From Porphyrobacter sp. AAP82 (GTDB lineage Bacteria; Pseudomonadota; Alphaproteobacteria; Sphingomonadales; Sphingomonadaceae): a stretch of DNA of 55,020 nt. The stretch lies in contig NZ_ANFX01000027.1 in assembly GCF_000331285.1 (NCBI RefSeq), positions 1 to 55,020 of the forward strand, given 5' to 3'. A program made the position numbers and the translations under genes. The notes beneath the pieces were generated by a model. The model had not been told where the DNA came from. It saw only the letters and a program-made list of their open reading frames with translations, and made no database searches. Position 1 is the first letter of the stretch, and each line of letters begins with the position of its first letter. Shown here piece after piece: positions 37,763 to 45,638 of this stretch.

Positions 37763-38149
37763 ATGATGCGCAAGACCCTTGTTGCCGGACTGACCGCTCT
37801 TGCCCTTGCCGGCGCGGCAGCCGTGCCCGCGCTCGCCCAGCAGCGCGATCCCGCCTATGCCGCTGCCCGTGCCGACGGCAAGGTGGGCGAACAGCCCGAC
37901 GGCTATCTCGGCATCGTCGGCGCGAGCGATCCGGCGTTGCAGCGTCTGGTTGACGACATCAACATCAAGCGCCGCGCGGTCTATGCCGAAAAGGCGAAGG
38001 AAAACAGCGCGACGCTTGAAGCCTATGCGCTGACCGCAGGCTGTCAGGCGATCGCGCGGACTGTCCCGGGCGAGAAATACCGCGCCCCTGACGGCAGCTG
38101 GCAAACCCGCACCAGCGCCCCGCCGATCCGGGACGCGCGTTGTCCGTGA
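37763..38149 (+). CDS. ydbL: YdbL family (DUF1318) periplasmic protein
   Basis: A 128-residue exported protein. Signal peptide through about residue 25 (LVAGLTALALAGAAAVPALAQQ). The core DGKVGEQPDGYLGIVGA..LVDDINIKRRAVYAEKAKE is the DUF1318 signature. In E. coli YdbL is proposed to regulate YdbH-YnbE assembly. GGAG lies at 37753-37756; ATG codons at 37763 and 37766 are both possible. A hairpin of the dispersed repeat family begins 9 bases after its stop. Confidence 0.9.
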   Translation: MMRKTLVAGLTALALAGAAAVPALAQQRDPAYAAARADGKVGEQPDGYLGIVGASDPALQRLVDDINIKRRAVYAEKAKENSATLEAYALTAGCQAIARTVPGEKYRAPDGSWQTRTSAPPIRDARCP

Positions 38150-38157
38150 TTTGACTG

Positions 38158-38256
38158 CGCAGCCGCCTGCGCGGCTGCGTCCTCGGCGCTAATCCCTCCG
38201 CTTCGCTCCGGGGCGCCTGCGGCTCTCGCCGTGCGCTCGCGGTCGCTAAGCGACCG
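38158..38256 (+). repeat. Dispersed modular hairpin element, copy 1 (after ydbL)
   Basis: Starts 9 bases after the ydbL stop. A 9-bp stem CGCAGCCGC/GCGGCTGCG encloses CTGC (38158-38179), followed by TCCTCGGCGCT (38180-38190), a CGCTTCGCT block, CCTGCGGCTC and a second hairpin GGTCGC-TAA-GCGACC (38241-38255). The same order is seen at 49021-49136, and partial copies at 38307-38391, 38416-38444 and 43461-43522. Confidence 0.8.
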
Positions 38257-38306
38257 ATACAATTTCCCAACCTTGAGGGTTGCCGTCGGCCGGCCCGCCA
38301 GCGGAC

Positions 38307-38391
38307 GGGCCGCAAGGCCGACCGGCCGCCCGCAGGTGCCCGGAGCAAAGCGGAGGGGCAGCGCCGAGGATGTCCGCGCGCAGGCGCGGAC
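38307..38391 (-). repeat. Dispersed modular hairpin element, copy 2 (inverted)
   Basis: Read on the minus strand: hairpin GTCCGCGC-CTGC-GCGCGGAC (38391-38372), base A, TCCTCGGCGCT (38370-38360), then a block ending CTTTGCTCCGGGC, CACCTGCGG and a GGCCTTGCGGCCC end. It is inverted relative to copy 1, so the two face each other across about 50 bases. Confidence 0.75.
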
Positions 38392-38415
38392 GCAAAACAA
38401 GCAACTGCCGCATGA

Positions 38416-38444
38416 GCGAGGATTCTGCAGCGCGCAGGCGCTGC
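38416..38444 (-). repeat. Dispersed hairpin element, partial copy
   Basis: Read on the minus strand: GCAGCGC-CTGC-GCGCTGC (38444-38427) followed by AGAATCCTCGC (38426-38416). Only the terminal hairpin and the first block are recognisable. Confidence 0.55.
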
Positions 38445-38606
38445 GGAAATCAGGGACTAGCACAGGCGGGCATGCGAACAGCTTCGCACCTGCACAAATC
38501 TCTCCCCTGCCGATGTTGACACATATGTGCCCCCCTTCTAAGGGGGCGGCGCCCTCGGCGGGCACCTTGTTGCATGTGGCTTGGCCTTGCGTTTAGAGGC
38601 GATGGC
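38445..38606 (+). promoter_or_regulatory. Leader region of the atp F0 operon
   Basis: No gene seen. TTGACA occurs at 38516-38521 without a well-spaced -10. A CCCCCTT/AAGGGGG hairpin lies at 38531-38546. TTGCAT (38570-38575) and TAGAGG (38594-38599) with 18-base spacing is a second promoter candidate just before atpI; it would also give a near-leaderless message, though GAGG before the ATG could serve as a ribosome-binding site. Confidence 0.35.
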
Positions 38607-38954
38607 ATGAGCGACGAGAAACCCGCCCGAGAACCCATTCACGAGGATGCGCGGATCGACGCGCTCGAAGCGCGGCTCAAGGCCGCACGCGAGCGCGAAG
38701 AGCAGCGCAACCGGCCACAGGTGAAGGGTGTCGATGCGAATTACCGCAGCGGCAACCGCGCTCTGGCCAGCCTCCTGGGCGGGATTATCGGCGGCCTGGT
38801 GATCGGCTTTGCGATCGACGCATTGCTGGATATCGCGCCCTGGGGCCTGTTAGGCGGGCTGTTCCTCGGAACGGCATCGGCTTTCAGAAGCATTATTTTG
38901 AGCGCGAATACGCGCCCCGCAGACGAGGCCGAAGACCGGAACCGCGAGGGCTAG
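38607..38954 (+). CDS. atpI: AtpI-like ATP synthase assembly protein
   Basis: A 115-residue protein of the AtpI/AtpZ group, thought to help c-ring assembly or Mg2+ supply. The N-terminal half is charged and coiled-coil-like (DARIDALEARLKAAREREEQR). Two hydrophobic segments follow (LLGGIIGGLVIGFAIDALL and WGLLGGLFLGTASAF). It is the first gene of the F0 cluster, 72 bases upstream of atpB. ATG 38607 gives the family N-terminus. Confidence 0.9.
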   Translation: MSDEKPAREPIHEDARIDALEARLKAAREREEQRNRPQVKGVDANYRSGNRALASLLGGIIGGLVIGFAIDALLDIAPWGLLGGLFLGTASAFRSIILSANTRPADEAEDRNREG

Positions 38955-39026
38955 GCCCCCGCAACTCCCGGCGAGAGGCCCCGCCCTGGGGCGCGCTTGA
39001 TGTAACCATTTGGGGATCTTTCGATC

Positions 39027-39818
39027 GTGGCAGCCGAAGAAGGCAAGGTCGATCCGATGAAGCAGTTCACCATCGAACCCCTGCTGGGGTCCGATTGGCA
39101 GCTGGGCGACGGGATCAGCATCGCGTTCACCAATTCCGCGCTGTGGATGGCGATCACCGCCGTCCTGGTCTGGGTGTTCGTCGCGGGCGGCATGAAGCGC
39201 CAGCTCGTCCCGGGCCGCTGGCAGATGGCGGTCGAGACCATGACCGGCTTCATCGACGACCTGCTCGAAGCCAATGTCGGCAAGGCCGGGCGCAAGTATG
39301 TGCCCTACATCTTCACGCTGTTCATGTTCATCCTGTTCGGCAACCTGCTGGGCCTCGTGCCGGTGGGGCTAATCCCGGGCCTTCACGCCTTCACCTTCAC
39401 CAGCCACTTCACCGCCACCGGCGTGCTGGCGATCATGAGCTTTTCGATCGTCCTGATCGTCGGCTTCTGGAAGCATGGCCCGCACTTCTTCTCGCTGTTC
39501 TGGCCTGCGAACACCCCGTGGTTCCTGGCCGCGCCGATCAGCCTCATCGAGCTCGTCTCCTTCATGGTCCGCCCCTTCAGCCTGGCGCTGCGACTGTTCG
39601 TGGCGATGATGGCCGGGCACGTGCTCCTCAAGGTGCTGGCGAGCTTCGTGATCGCCGGCGGCGGCGCGGGCCTCGGGCTTGGCGTGCTGGTCGGCGTGCC
39701 GAGCTTCGTGCTGATGGTCGCGATCAGCGCGCTCGAAATCCTCGTCGCCGGCATCCAGGCCTATGTCTTCGCGCTTCTGACCTCGCTCTACATCAACGAC
39801 GCGGAAAACCTTCACTGA
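39027..39818 (+). CDS. atpB: F0F1 ATP synthase subunit a
   Basis: Membrane stator subunit that forms the proton half-channels against the c-ring. The 263-residue product has about six helices. The essential Arg lies at R189 in LALRLFVAMMAGH, aligned with E. coli R210. The start is GTG 39027. It is followed 65 bases later by atpE; the gap is normal for a higher expression of c-subunits. Confidence 0.97.
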   Translation: MAAEEGKVDPMKQFTIEPLLGSDWQLGDGISIAFTNSALWMAITAVLVWVFVAGGMKRQLVPGRWQMAVETMTGFIDDLLEANVGKAGRKYVPYIFTLFMFILFGNLLGLVPVGLIPGLHAFTFTSHFTATGVLAIMSFSIVLIVGFWKHGPHFFSLFWPANTPWFLAAPISLIELVSFMVRPFSLALRLFVAMMAGHVLLKVLASFVIAGGGAGLGLGVLVGVPSFVLMVAISALEILVAGIQAYVFALLTSLYINDAENLH

Positions 39819-39883
39819 GGGCCTTTGACAGGCACTCTTCACTACCCTCGACAACACTCGGAATTTCAACGGAGTTTAATATC

Positions 39884-40108
39884 ATGGACGCTACTGCAGC
39901 AGCTCTTCTCGGTGCCGGTCTCGCGGCGATCGGCGCCGGCCTTGCCGCGCTCGGCGTGGGCAACGTCTTTGCCTCGTTCCTCGAAGGCGCGCTGCGCAAC
40001 CCCGGTGCTGCCGACAGCCAGCAGGGCCGTCTGTTCATCGGCTTCGCGGCTGCCGAACTTCTCGGCCTGCTGGCCTTCGTGATCGCGGTTCTGCTGATCT
40101 TCAGCTAA
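39884..40108 (+). CDS. atpE: F0F1 ATP synthase subunit c
   Basis: The 74-residue hairpin proteolipid. The polar loop is RNPGA (R38 to A42) and the proton-carrying carboxylate is E58 in GFAAAELLGLL. The first helix is Ala/Gly-rich (GAGLAAIGAGLAALGVG). GGAG at 39871-39874 sits 9 bases before the ATG. No Na+-site signature (Q, S/T-E) is apparent, so proton coupling is likely. Confidence 0.97.
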   Translation: MDATAAALLGAGLAAIGAGLAALGVGNVFASFLEGALRNPGAADSQQGRLFIGFAAAELLGLLAFVIAVLLIFS

Positions 40109-40197
40109 GACCAGACGTGAGGTCCGCGCCGGACAGGGGGCAATCCTCCTGCCCGGCGCGGGGCCACCAGTACCCGCGTTCCGGCTAAAGGTCCGAC

Positions 40198-40692
40198 ATG
40201 CCCCAGATCGAACAACTCTCCGAAACCCTGACGAGCCAGGTGTTCTGGCTGCTGGTGTTCTTCGGCCTCACCTTCGTCCTTGTCGGACTGGGGATGGTGC
40301 CCAAGATCCTCGGCACGGTGGAGCTGCGCGACAACCAGATCGCGGGCGATCTCGCCGCGGCCCAGGCTGCGCGCGATGCGGCGACGGGCGAGGAAGAGGC
40401 ATGGCGCACGCGTGAGAACGCCAACCGTGCCGCCGCGCAGGCGCTGATCGGCGAAGCCAAGGCCAAGGCGGCCGCCGCGAGCGCGGCCAGGCTCGCCGCG
40501 GCCCAGGGCAAGCTCGATACGCAGCTTGCCGAGGCCGAGGCCGCCATCGCCGCCGCGCGCAGCAGCGCGATGGCCGAGATCGAAGGCGTCGCCGCCGATG
40601 CCGCGCGCGACATCGTCGCACGCGTCGCCGGGGCCAATATCAAAGCCGCAACCGCCAAGGCTGCGGTCAAGAAGGTGATGGCGCATGGCTGA
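40198..40692 (+). CDS. atpF': F0F1 ATP synthase subunit b'
   Basis: Second peripheral-stalk subunit found in alphaproteobacteria and phototrophs. The 164-residue product has one N-terminal helix (VFWLLVFFGLTFVLVGLGMVP, about residues 15-35) and a long Ala/Glu coiled coil. It overlaps the following b gene by 8 bases, implying coupled translation of the two stalk proteins. The F1 genes (atpHAGDC) are not here. Confidence 0.95.
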   Translation: MPQIEQLSETLTSQVFWLLVFFGLTFVLVGLGMVPKILGTVELRDNQIAGDLAAAQAARDAATGEEEAWRTRENANRAAAQALIGEAKAKAAAASAARLAAAQGKLDTQLAEAEAAIAAARSSAMAEIEGVAADAARDIVARVAGANIKAATAKAAVKKVMAHG

Positions 40693-41218
40693 TATCCTGA
40701 CCCTGCTCGCCAGCGGTGCCGAAGGGCACCATGCCGAGCCCAGCGTCTTCGGCATCGACACCTACCAGTGGGTCGCACTGGCGATGGCGGTGCTGATCGG
40801 CGTGTTCATCTGGAAGAAGGTCCCCGGCATCATCACCGGCGGGCTCGATGCCAAGATCGCCGCGATCCGTTCCGCACTCGAAGAGGCCAAGACCCTGCGC
40901 GCCGAGGCCGAGGCCCTGCGCGCCGAATATGCCGCCAAGATCGCGGGCGCCGAGAAGGATGCCGAAGCGATGCTGGCCGGCGCCCGGCAGGAGGCCGACG
41001 CGATCCTCGCCAAGGCCGAGGCCGACAGCGAAGTGATGGTCGCCCGCCGCCAGAAGATGGCCGAAGACAAGATCGCCGCGGCCGAACGCGCCGCGCTCGC
41101 CGAGGTCAAGGTCCGCGCGGTTACCGCCGCTGCGGCAGCCTCGAAGGTGCTCATCGCGCAGGCGCATGATGGTGAGGCCGACAAGAAGCTCGCCGACGAG
41201 GTCATCGCCTCGCTCTGA
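40685..41218 (+). CDS. atpF: F0F1 ATP synthase subunit b
   Basis: The 177-residue peripheral-stalk subunit with a helix at about 20-40 (YQWVALAMAVLIGVFIWKKVP) and a charged Ala/Glu/Lys coiled coil. It ends the F0 operon and is followed by a strong terminator. The start codon lies inside the b' gene. Confidence 0.95.
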   Translation: MADILTLLASGAEGHHAEPSVFGIDTYQWVALAMAVLIGVFIWKKVPGIITGGLDAKIAAIRSALEEAKTLRAEAEALRAEYAAKIAGAEKDAEAMLAGARQEADAILAKAEADSEVMVARRQKMAEDKIAAAERAALAEVKVRAVTAAAAASKVLIAQAHDGEADKKLADEVIASL

Positions 41219-41241
41219 CCGGCCAAAAATAGGGAACATTC

Positions 41242-41270
41242 AAGGGCGGTCCTGCCGGGCCGCCCTTTTT
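41242..41270 (+). terminator. Rho-independent terminator of the atp F0 operon
   Basis: AAGGGCGG (41242-41249) pairs with CCGCCCTT (41260-41267), ending in TTTTT (41266-41270). It also lies at the 3' end of the minus-strand oxidoreductase gene. Confidence 0.9.
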
Positions 41271-41279
41271 GCTTGGCCC

Positions 41280-42260
41280 TTATGCCCCCGGCACGAACAC
41301 GACCTTCCCCACCAGTTCGCGCCGCGCCATTGCCGCGAAGCCCTCGCGCCAGCGGGAGAGGGGGAGGGTGCGGCCGATCGCCGGGGTGATCGCGCCCGCT
41401 TCGGCCAGCCGGGCGACGGCGCGGTTGATCGCCTTGCCGCGCTCGGGGAAGCGCCGCGCATATTCTCCGGCGCGCAGGCCGATGATGGCGAAGCCCTTGA
41501 TGAGCGGGATGTTGGCCGGTATGTTGGCGATCCGCCCACTGGTGAACCCCACCACCACCAGCTTGCCGCCGAAGGCGACGCAGCGGATCGATTCGTCGAA
41601 CACGTCGCCGCCGACAGGATCGAACACGATGTCGGCGAGCGCCCCGTCTGTGAGCCGTGCGACTTCCTCGCGGAAGCGTCCTTCGGCCGCGATCACCGCC
41701 TCGGGGCGGGCGAGAGCGGCAATGGCTCCCGCCTTGGCGGGCGAGCCGGTCGTGGCGATCACCCGCGCACCCAGCGCGCGGGCCAGGTCGCAGGCGGCAA
41801 GGCCCACCCCGCCGCTGGCACCGTGGACCAGCACCCACTGGCCCTCCTCGAGGCCGCCGAGCTCGACCAGCCCGGTAAAGGCGGTGGAATAGGCCGCGCC
41901 CATCGCGGCGGCGGCTGCAAAGTCCATGCCCTTCGGCACGGGGGAGAGCTTGCCCGCCGGCACACAGGCGACCTCGGCAAAGGCGCCGGTCTTGTTGCCG
42001 CCCATCACCCGGTCGCCGGGCGCAAAGCCGCTGTCAGGATCGGCCTCCAGCACCTCGCCGGCAAATTCGAGGCCGCAGGTGAAGGGTGGCTCGGGCTTGA
42101 ACTGGTATTCGCCGCGGGTCATCAGCAGGTCGGGGAAGTTGAGCGACGCCGCCGCGACCCGCACCGTCACCTCGCCCGCAGCGCGCAGGGGCGCGGGCAC
42201 GTCGGCCAGCATCACGCCCGACAGGTCGCCCGAGAGGCGTTCGACAACGAGCGCCTGCAT
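41280..42260 (-). CDS. NADPH:quinone oxidoreductase, MDR family
   Basis: Predicted zinc-free medium-chain reductase acting on quinones or enones. The 326-residue product begins MQALVVERLSGDLSGVML, has the Rossmann motif HGASGGVGLAACDLARALGARVI at about residues 135-157 and no zinc ligand set. ATG 42260 was chosen; the A of the ATG is shared with the TGA of the upstream gene (TGATG), giving coupling. A DOPA-dioxygenase-like gene directly upstream suggests a shared role in aromatic or quinone metabolism, which is inference. Confidence 0.9.
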   Translation of the reverse strand: MQALVVERLSGDLSGVMLADVPAPLRAAGEVTVRVAAASLNFPDLLMTRGEYQFKPEPPFTCGLEFAGEVLEADPDSGFAPGDRVMGGNKTGAFAEVACVPAGKLSPVPKGMDFAAAAAMGAAYSTAFTGLVELGGLEEGQWVLVHGASGGVGLAACDLARALGARVIATTGSPAKAGAIAALARPEAVIAAEGRFREEVARLTDGALADIVFDPVGGDVFDESIRCVAFGGKLVVVGFTSGRIANIPANIPLIKGFAIIGLRAGEYARRFPERGKAINRAVARLAEAGAITPAIGRTLPLSRWREGFAAMARRELVGKVVFVPGA

Positions 42261-42598
42261 CAGCCGAAGATCGACAGGTCGAGCGGTTCGGAAGGGCCCA
42301 GCCACACCACGTAGCGGGTGTGATCGGCCAGATCGTTGCCCGATAGGCCGTGCGCGAAGATCGTCAGATCACCGCGCTCGTGCAGCGCCCACAAGGTGAA
42401 GGCAGCGAAGGTCTCCGGCGCCATCGACAGCTGGCACGATCCGCGCGGATGGGGGCCGACAGGGGCGAGGTGGAAGTGCCCGACCGCGATCTTGAACTGC
42501 GCCCGCGCGCGCTCGGCGAAGGCTCTGGCGGTCTCCACCTCGTCGGCGTCATAGTAGATGTGGGCGTGAAAACCCCGGATCGCCCCCGTATTCTGCAT
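42260..42598 (-). CDS. DOPA 4,5-dioxygenase family protein
   Basis: A 112-residue protein of the family that cleaves DOPA to betalamic acid precursors in fungi and plants; bacterial members are mostly uncharacterised. Histidine pairs FHAHIYY (H10, H12) and GHFHLAPVGPHPRGSCQ carry likely iron ligands. The ATG at 42598 lies 3 bases after gloB, so it is co-transcribed with gloB and the MDR gene. Confidence 0.88.
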   Translation of the reverse strand: MQNTGAIRGFHAHIYYDADEVETARAFAERARAQFKIAVGHFHLAPVGPHPRGSCQLSMAPETFAAFTLWALHERGDLTIFAHGLSGNDLADHTRYVVWLGPSEPLDLSIFG

Positions 42599-42601
42599 GG
42601 T

Positions 42602-43357
42602 TCAGAAGCTGTCCTTGGCGGCGCGCAGGGCGGCAAAGGTCTCGGCCGGGGTGCTGCCGCCCCAGCGGGCCTGCATGGCGGGGTCGTCGGCGCGCAGGAA
42701 GGGGTTGGTGGCGAGCTCGCGGGCGAGGGCGGCGGGGACGGTCGGCTCGTCCCGCTCGCGCTTGGCGGCGATCTCGTCGGCGTAATCCTGAAGCGCGGCA
42801 TTGCCGGGATCGGCGTGGAGCGCGAAGCGCGCATTCGACGCGGTGTATTCGTGCGCGCAGTAGAGCAGGGTTTCCGGCGGCAGCGCCTTGATGCGGCTGA
42901 GGCTCTCCCAGAACTGCCCCGGCTCACCCTCGAACATCCGCCCGCAGCCCAGCGCGAACACCGAATCGCCGACAAAGGCGAGGCCCGCTGCGGGAAGATG
43001 GAAGGCGATGTGGCCGTTGGTGTGGCCCGAGACGTCGATCACCTGCGCTTGCACCGCGCCGATCGTCACGACCTCGCCATGCGCGAGTGCGCGGTCGAGC
43101 GGGAACTTGCCCGCGACCTCGGCCGGCCCGAGGATCGTGCAGCCGGTCGCTTCCTGGATCGCCGCATTGCCGCCCGCGTGATCGGGGTGCCAGTGGGTGT
43201 TCCAGATCTGGGTGATGCGCCAGCCCTTGAGGTCCGCTTGCCGCAGATATTCCCTCGCATCGGGCGTATCGATGGCGACGGTTTCGTGGCTTTGGGTATC
43301 GTGGAGGAGATAGCCGTAATTGTCGCTGAGACAGGGGAACTGGTGAACGTGGATCAT
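42602..43357 (-). CDS. gloB: Hydroxyacylglutathione hydrolase (glyoxalase II)
   Basis: Hydrolyses S-D-lactoylglutathione to lactate in methylglyoxal detoxification. The 251-residue metallo-beta-lactamase-fold protein has THWHPDHAGG with H55, H57, D59 and H60, then GHTNGH and CAHEYTASNARFA as the glutathione site. Length and C-terminal HAGH-like domain fit GloB. It starts a three-gene unit with the DOPA-dioxygenase-like and MDR genes. Confidence 0.96.
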   Translation of the reverse strand: MIHVHQFPCLSDNYGYLLHDTQSHETVAIDTPDAREYLRQADLKGWRITQIWNTHWHPDHAGGNAAIQEATGCTILGPAEVAGKFPLDRALAHGEVVTIGAVQAQVIDVSGHTNGHIAFHLPAAGLAFVGDSVFALGCGRMFEGEPGQFWESLSRIKALPPETLLYCAHEYTASNARFALHADPGNAALQDYADEIAAKRERDEPTVPAALARELATNPFLRADDPAMQARWGGSTPAETFAALRAAKDSF

Positions 43358-43392
43358 GGGGGCGGGTTTACGCCTGCGATCCCGAATAGGAA

Positions 43393-43424
43393 AGGCCCGC
43401 CTGCTCGGGTGAGCAAACGGGCCT
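43393..43424 (-). terminator. Terminator downstream of rpsA
   Basis: AGGCCCG (43393-43399) pairs with CGGGCCT (43418-43424), with a nested GCTC/GAGC stem. On the minus strand it is followed by TTTCC. It lies beyond the hairpin element that directly follows the rpsA stop. Confidence 0.7.
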
Positions 43425-43460
43425 CAATTCCTACAAGATCGGATCGTCAGCGCTGTTGCG

Positions 43461-43522
43461 GCACCGCAGGGGCCGCAAGGCCACGCGGCCGAGCCGAGGA
43501 CGCTCCCGCGGAGGCGGGAGCG
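43461..43522 (-). repeat. Dispersed modular hairpin element, copy after rpsA
   Basis: On the minus strand a 9-bp stem CGCTCCCGC-CTCC-GCGGGAGCG (43522-43501) starts 13 bases after the rpsA stop. TCCTCGGC follows (43500-43493). The next 21 bases (43493-43473) match the element copy at 49102-49122 at 20 of 21 positions. Confidence 0.8.
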
Positions 43523-43535
43523 CCACCGGAACGCC

Positions 43536-45245
43536 TTACTCGCTGCCCTTCTTGAGCGCGGCGCCGAGGATGTCGCCGAGCGAAGCGCCCGAATCCGACG
43601 AGCCGAACTGCGCCACGGCTTCCTTCTCTTCGGCGATCTGACGCGCCTTGATCGAGAAGTTGGGCTTCTTCGAACGGTCGAAGCCGATCACCATCGCGTC
43701 GAGCTTGCTGCCGACCTGGAAGCGGTCGGGGCGCTGTTCGTCGCGGTCGCGGCCGAGGTCGGAGCGCTTGATGAAGCCGGTCGCGCCGTCTTCGCCGACC
43801 TGCACTTCGAGGCCGCCGTCGCGCACTTCGAGCACGGTCACGGTGACGGTCTGGTTCTTGCGCAGGCTCGAACCGGTCGAGGCCGCTTCAGCCGAAGGCG
43901 CGCCCTTTTCGAGCTGCTTCATGCCGAGGCTGATGCGCTCCTTCTCGACGTCCACATCGAGCACGACGGCCTTGACCATCTCGCCCTTGCGGTGGAGCGC
44001 CAGCGCGTCCTCGCCCGAGATGCCCCAGGCGATGTCCGACATGTGGACCATGCCGTCGACGTCGCCATCGAGGCCGACGAACAGGCCGAACTCGGTCGCG
44101 TTCTTGACTTCGCCTTCGACGACGCTGCCGACCGGGTGCTTCTCGGCGAACTCGTCCCACGGGTTGCGCTGGGCCTGCTTCAAACCAAGGCTGATGCGGC
44201 GCTTGTCGCTGTCGACCTCGAGCACCATCACGTCGACTTCCTGCGAGGTCGAGACGATCTTGCCGGGGTGGACGTTCTTCTTGGTCCAGCTCATTTCGCT
44301 GACGTGGACAAGGCCCTCGATCCCGGCTTCCAGCTCCACGAAGGCGCCGTATTCGGTGATGTTGGTGACCTGGCCCGTCAGCTTCATGCCGACCGGGTAC
44401 TTGGCGGCCACGCCATCCCACGGATCGCTCTCGAGCTGCTTCATGCCGAGGCTGATGCGCTGCGTTTCGGCGTTGATGCGCACGATCTGCACGGTCACGG
44501 TATCGCCGATGGCGATCACTTCGCTGGGGTGGTTGACGCGCTTGTAGCTCATGTCGGTGACATGCAGCAGGCCGTCGATGCCGCCGAGATCGACGAAGGC
44601 GCCGTAATCGGTGATGTTCTTGACGACGCCGTCGATCACCTGGCCTTCGACGAGGTCATTGATGAGCTCGCTGCGCTGTTCGGCGCGGGTTTCCTCGAGC
44701 ACCGCACGGCGCGAGACAACGATGTTGCCGCGGCGGCGGTCCATCTTGAGGATCTGGAAGGGCTGCGGCACGTCCATCAGCGTGGTGACGTCGCGCACCG
44801 GGCGGATGTCGACCTGCGAGCCGGGCAGGAAGGCCACGGCGCCATCGAGGTCGACGGTGAAGCCGCCCTTGACCCGGCCGAAGATGCGGCCTTCGACGCG
44901 CTTGCCTTCGCCGAATTCGCTTTCCAGCTTGTCCCACGCGGCTTCGCGGCGGGCGCGGTCACGCGACAGCATGGCTTCGCCATCGGCGTTCTCGACGCGG
45001 TCGACAAAGACTTCGACTTCGCCGCCGACGGTCAACCCGTGGTCGTCATCGCCGCGGGCGAATTCCTTGAGAGAGATGCGGCCTTCGCTCTTGAGGCCGA
45101 CGTCGATCACGGCAAAGCCGTTCTCGATCGCGGTGACGGTGCCCTTGACGACGCGGCCTTCGAAGCCGTCTTCGCCGGCGCCGCCGAGCTGTTCGTTGAG
45201 AAGCGCCTCGAAATCGGCGCGGGTGGGGTTGGCAGTGCTCGCCAT
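43536..45245 (-). CDS. rpsA: 30S ribosomal protein S1
   Basis: RNA-binding ribosomal protein that helps the small subunit load structured or Shine-Dalgarno-poor mRNA. The 569-residue product has six S1 OB-fold repeats (for example GFEGRVVKGTVTAIENGFAV at the start, then VVKNITDYGAFVDLGGIDGLLHV, VTNITEYGAFVELEAGIEGL). ATG at 45245 gives MASTANPTRADF. The 3'-side has two stacked hairpins. Upstream of cmk in the same direction, as in the common cmk-rpsA pair. Confidence 0.97.
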   Translation of the reverse strand: MASTANPTRADFEALLNEQLGGAGEDGFEGRVVKGTVTAIENGFAVIDVGLKSEGRISLKEFARGDDDHGLTVGGEVEVFVDRVENADGEAMLSRDRARREAAWDKLESEFGEGKRVEGRIFGRVKGGFTVDLDGAVAFLPGSQVDIRPVRDVTTLMDVPQPFQILKMDRRRGNIVVSRRAVLEETRAEQRSELINDLVEGQVIDGVVKNITDYGAFVDLGGIDGLLHVTDMSYKRVNHPSEVIAIGDTVTVQIVRINAETQRISLGMKQLESDPWDGVAAKYPVGMKLTGQVTNITEYGAFVELEAGIEGLVHVSEMSWTKKNVHPGKIVSTSQEVDVMVLEVDSDKRRISLGLKQAQRNPWDEFAEKHPVGSVVEGEVKNATEFGLFVGLDGDVDGMVHMSDIAWGISGEDALALHRKGEMVKAVVLDVDVEKERISLGMKQLEKGAPSAEAASTGSSLRKNQTVTVTVLEVRDGGLEVQVGEDGATGFIKRSDLGRDRDEQRPDRFQVGSKLDAMVIGFDRSKKPNFSIKARQIAEEKEAVAQFGSSDSGASLGDILGAALKKGSE

Positions 45246-45419
45246 AGGTTCAGCAGTCCTGTTTCGTTGTGCTACCGGCCACCGGTTTTTCCGGGGTCTT
45301 TCACCGCTTCCCGTGCACCATTGCGCGGGCTGGCGGGGCAAGAGGCAGACTTCCGCGCGCAGCCCCATGCTGGCGAGCGGGTTCCGTACAACCAGTGATG
45401 ATTGGTGAGAACGGCCGCG

Positions 45420-45448
45420 CGCCTAGGCGAGGCTTGCCCGAATTGCAA
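45420..45448 (-). promoter_or_regulatory. Candidate rpsA promoter
   Basis: On the minus strand TTGCAA (45448-45443), 17 bases, TAGGCG (45425-45420). The same -10 hexamer and spacing are seen before purB and rluB. Confidence 0.5.
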
Positions 45449-45528
45449 GGAGAAACGCCCCTTGGGGCCCGCCCGCAGCGCCAGCGGGGGCGGGTCTGTA
45501 GGAGACAATGAGACACTGTCCAGGAGCG

Positions 45529-45591
45529 AAAAAAGCCCGCTGCCCGCAGATCGCCCCGGCAAGGGTATGACGGGGGGTAAGGCGGCAGGCT
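45529..45591 (-). terminator. Possible terminator of cmk
   Basis: On the minus strand AGCCTGCCGCC (45591-45581) can pair with GGGCAGCGGGCT (45545-45534), with one mismatch and one wobble, across a loop of about 35 bases, followed by six T residues. The long loop makes this tentative. Confidence 0.4.
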
Positions 45592-45638
45592 CTTCATCCG
45601 CGCATCATCGCGCATTGGCGGCGTGTAGGAAAGTGCTT

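Larger units (their letters stand above)
45246..45638 (-). other. 393-base rpsA leader and cmk-rpsA intergenic region
   Basis: No protein-coding gene seen. It contains a candidate rpsA promoter at 45420-45448, a predicted leader of about 168 bases, and a possible cmk terminator near 45529-45591. In E. coli S1 represses its own translation through the rpsA leader; the long leader here could do the same, but no specific structure was identified. Confidence 0.5.

Noticed and set aside
38150..38606. A small protein gene or CRISPR-like array in the ydbL-atpI gap
   Set aside because: The repeats differ in stem sequence and orientation with no equal spacers; open frames run through the palindromes and have no start signals.
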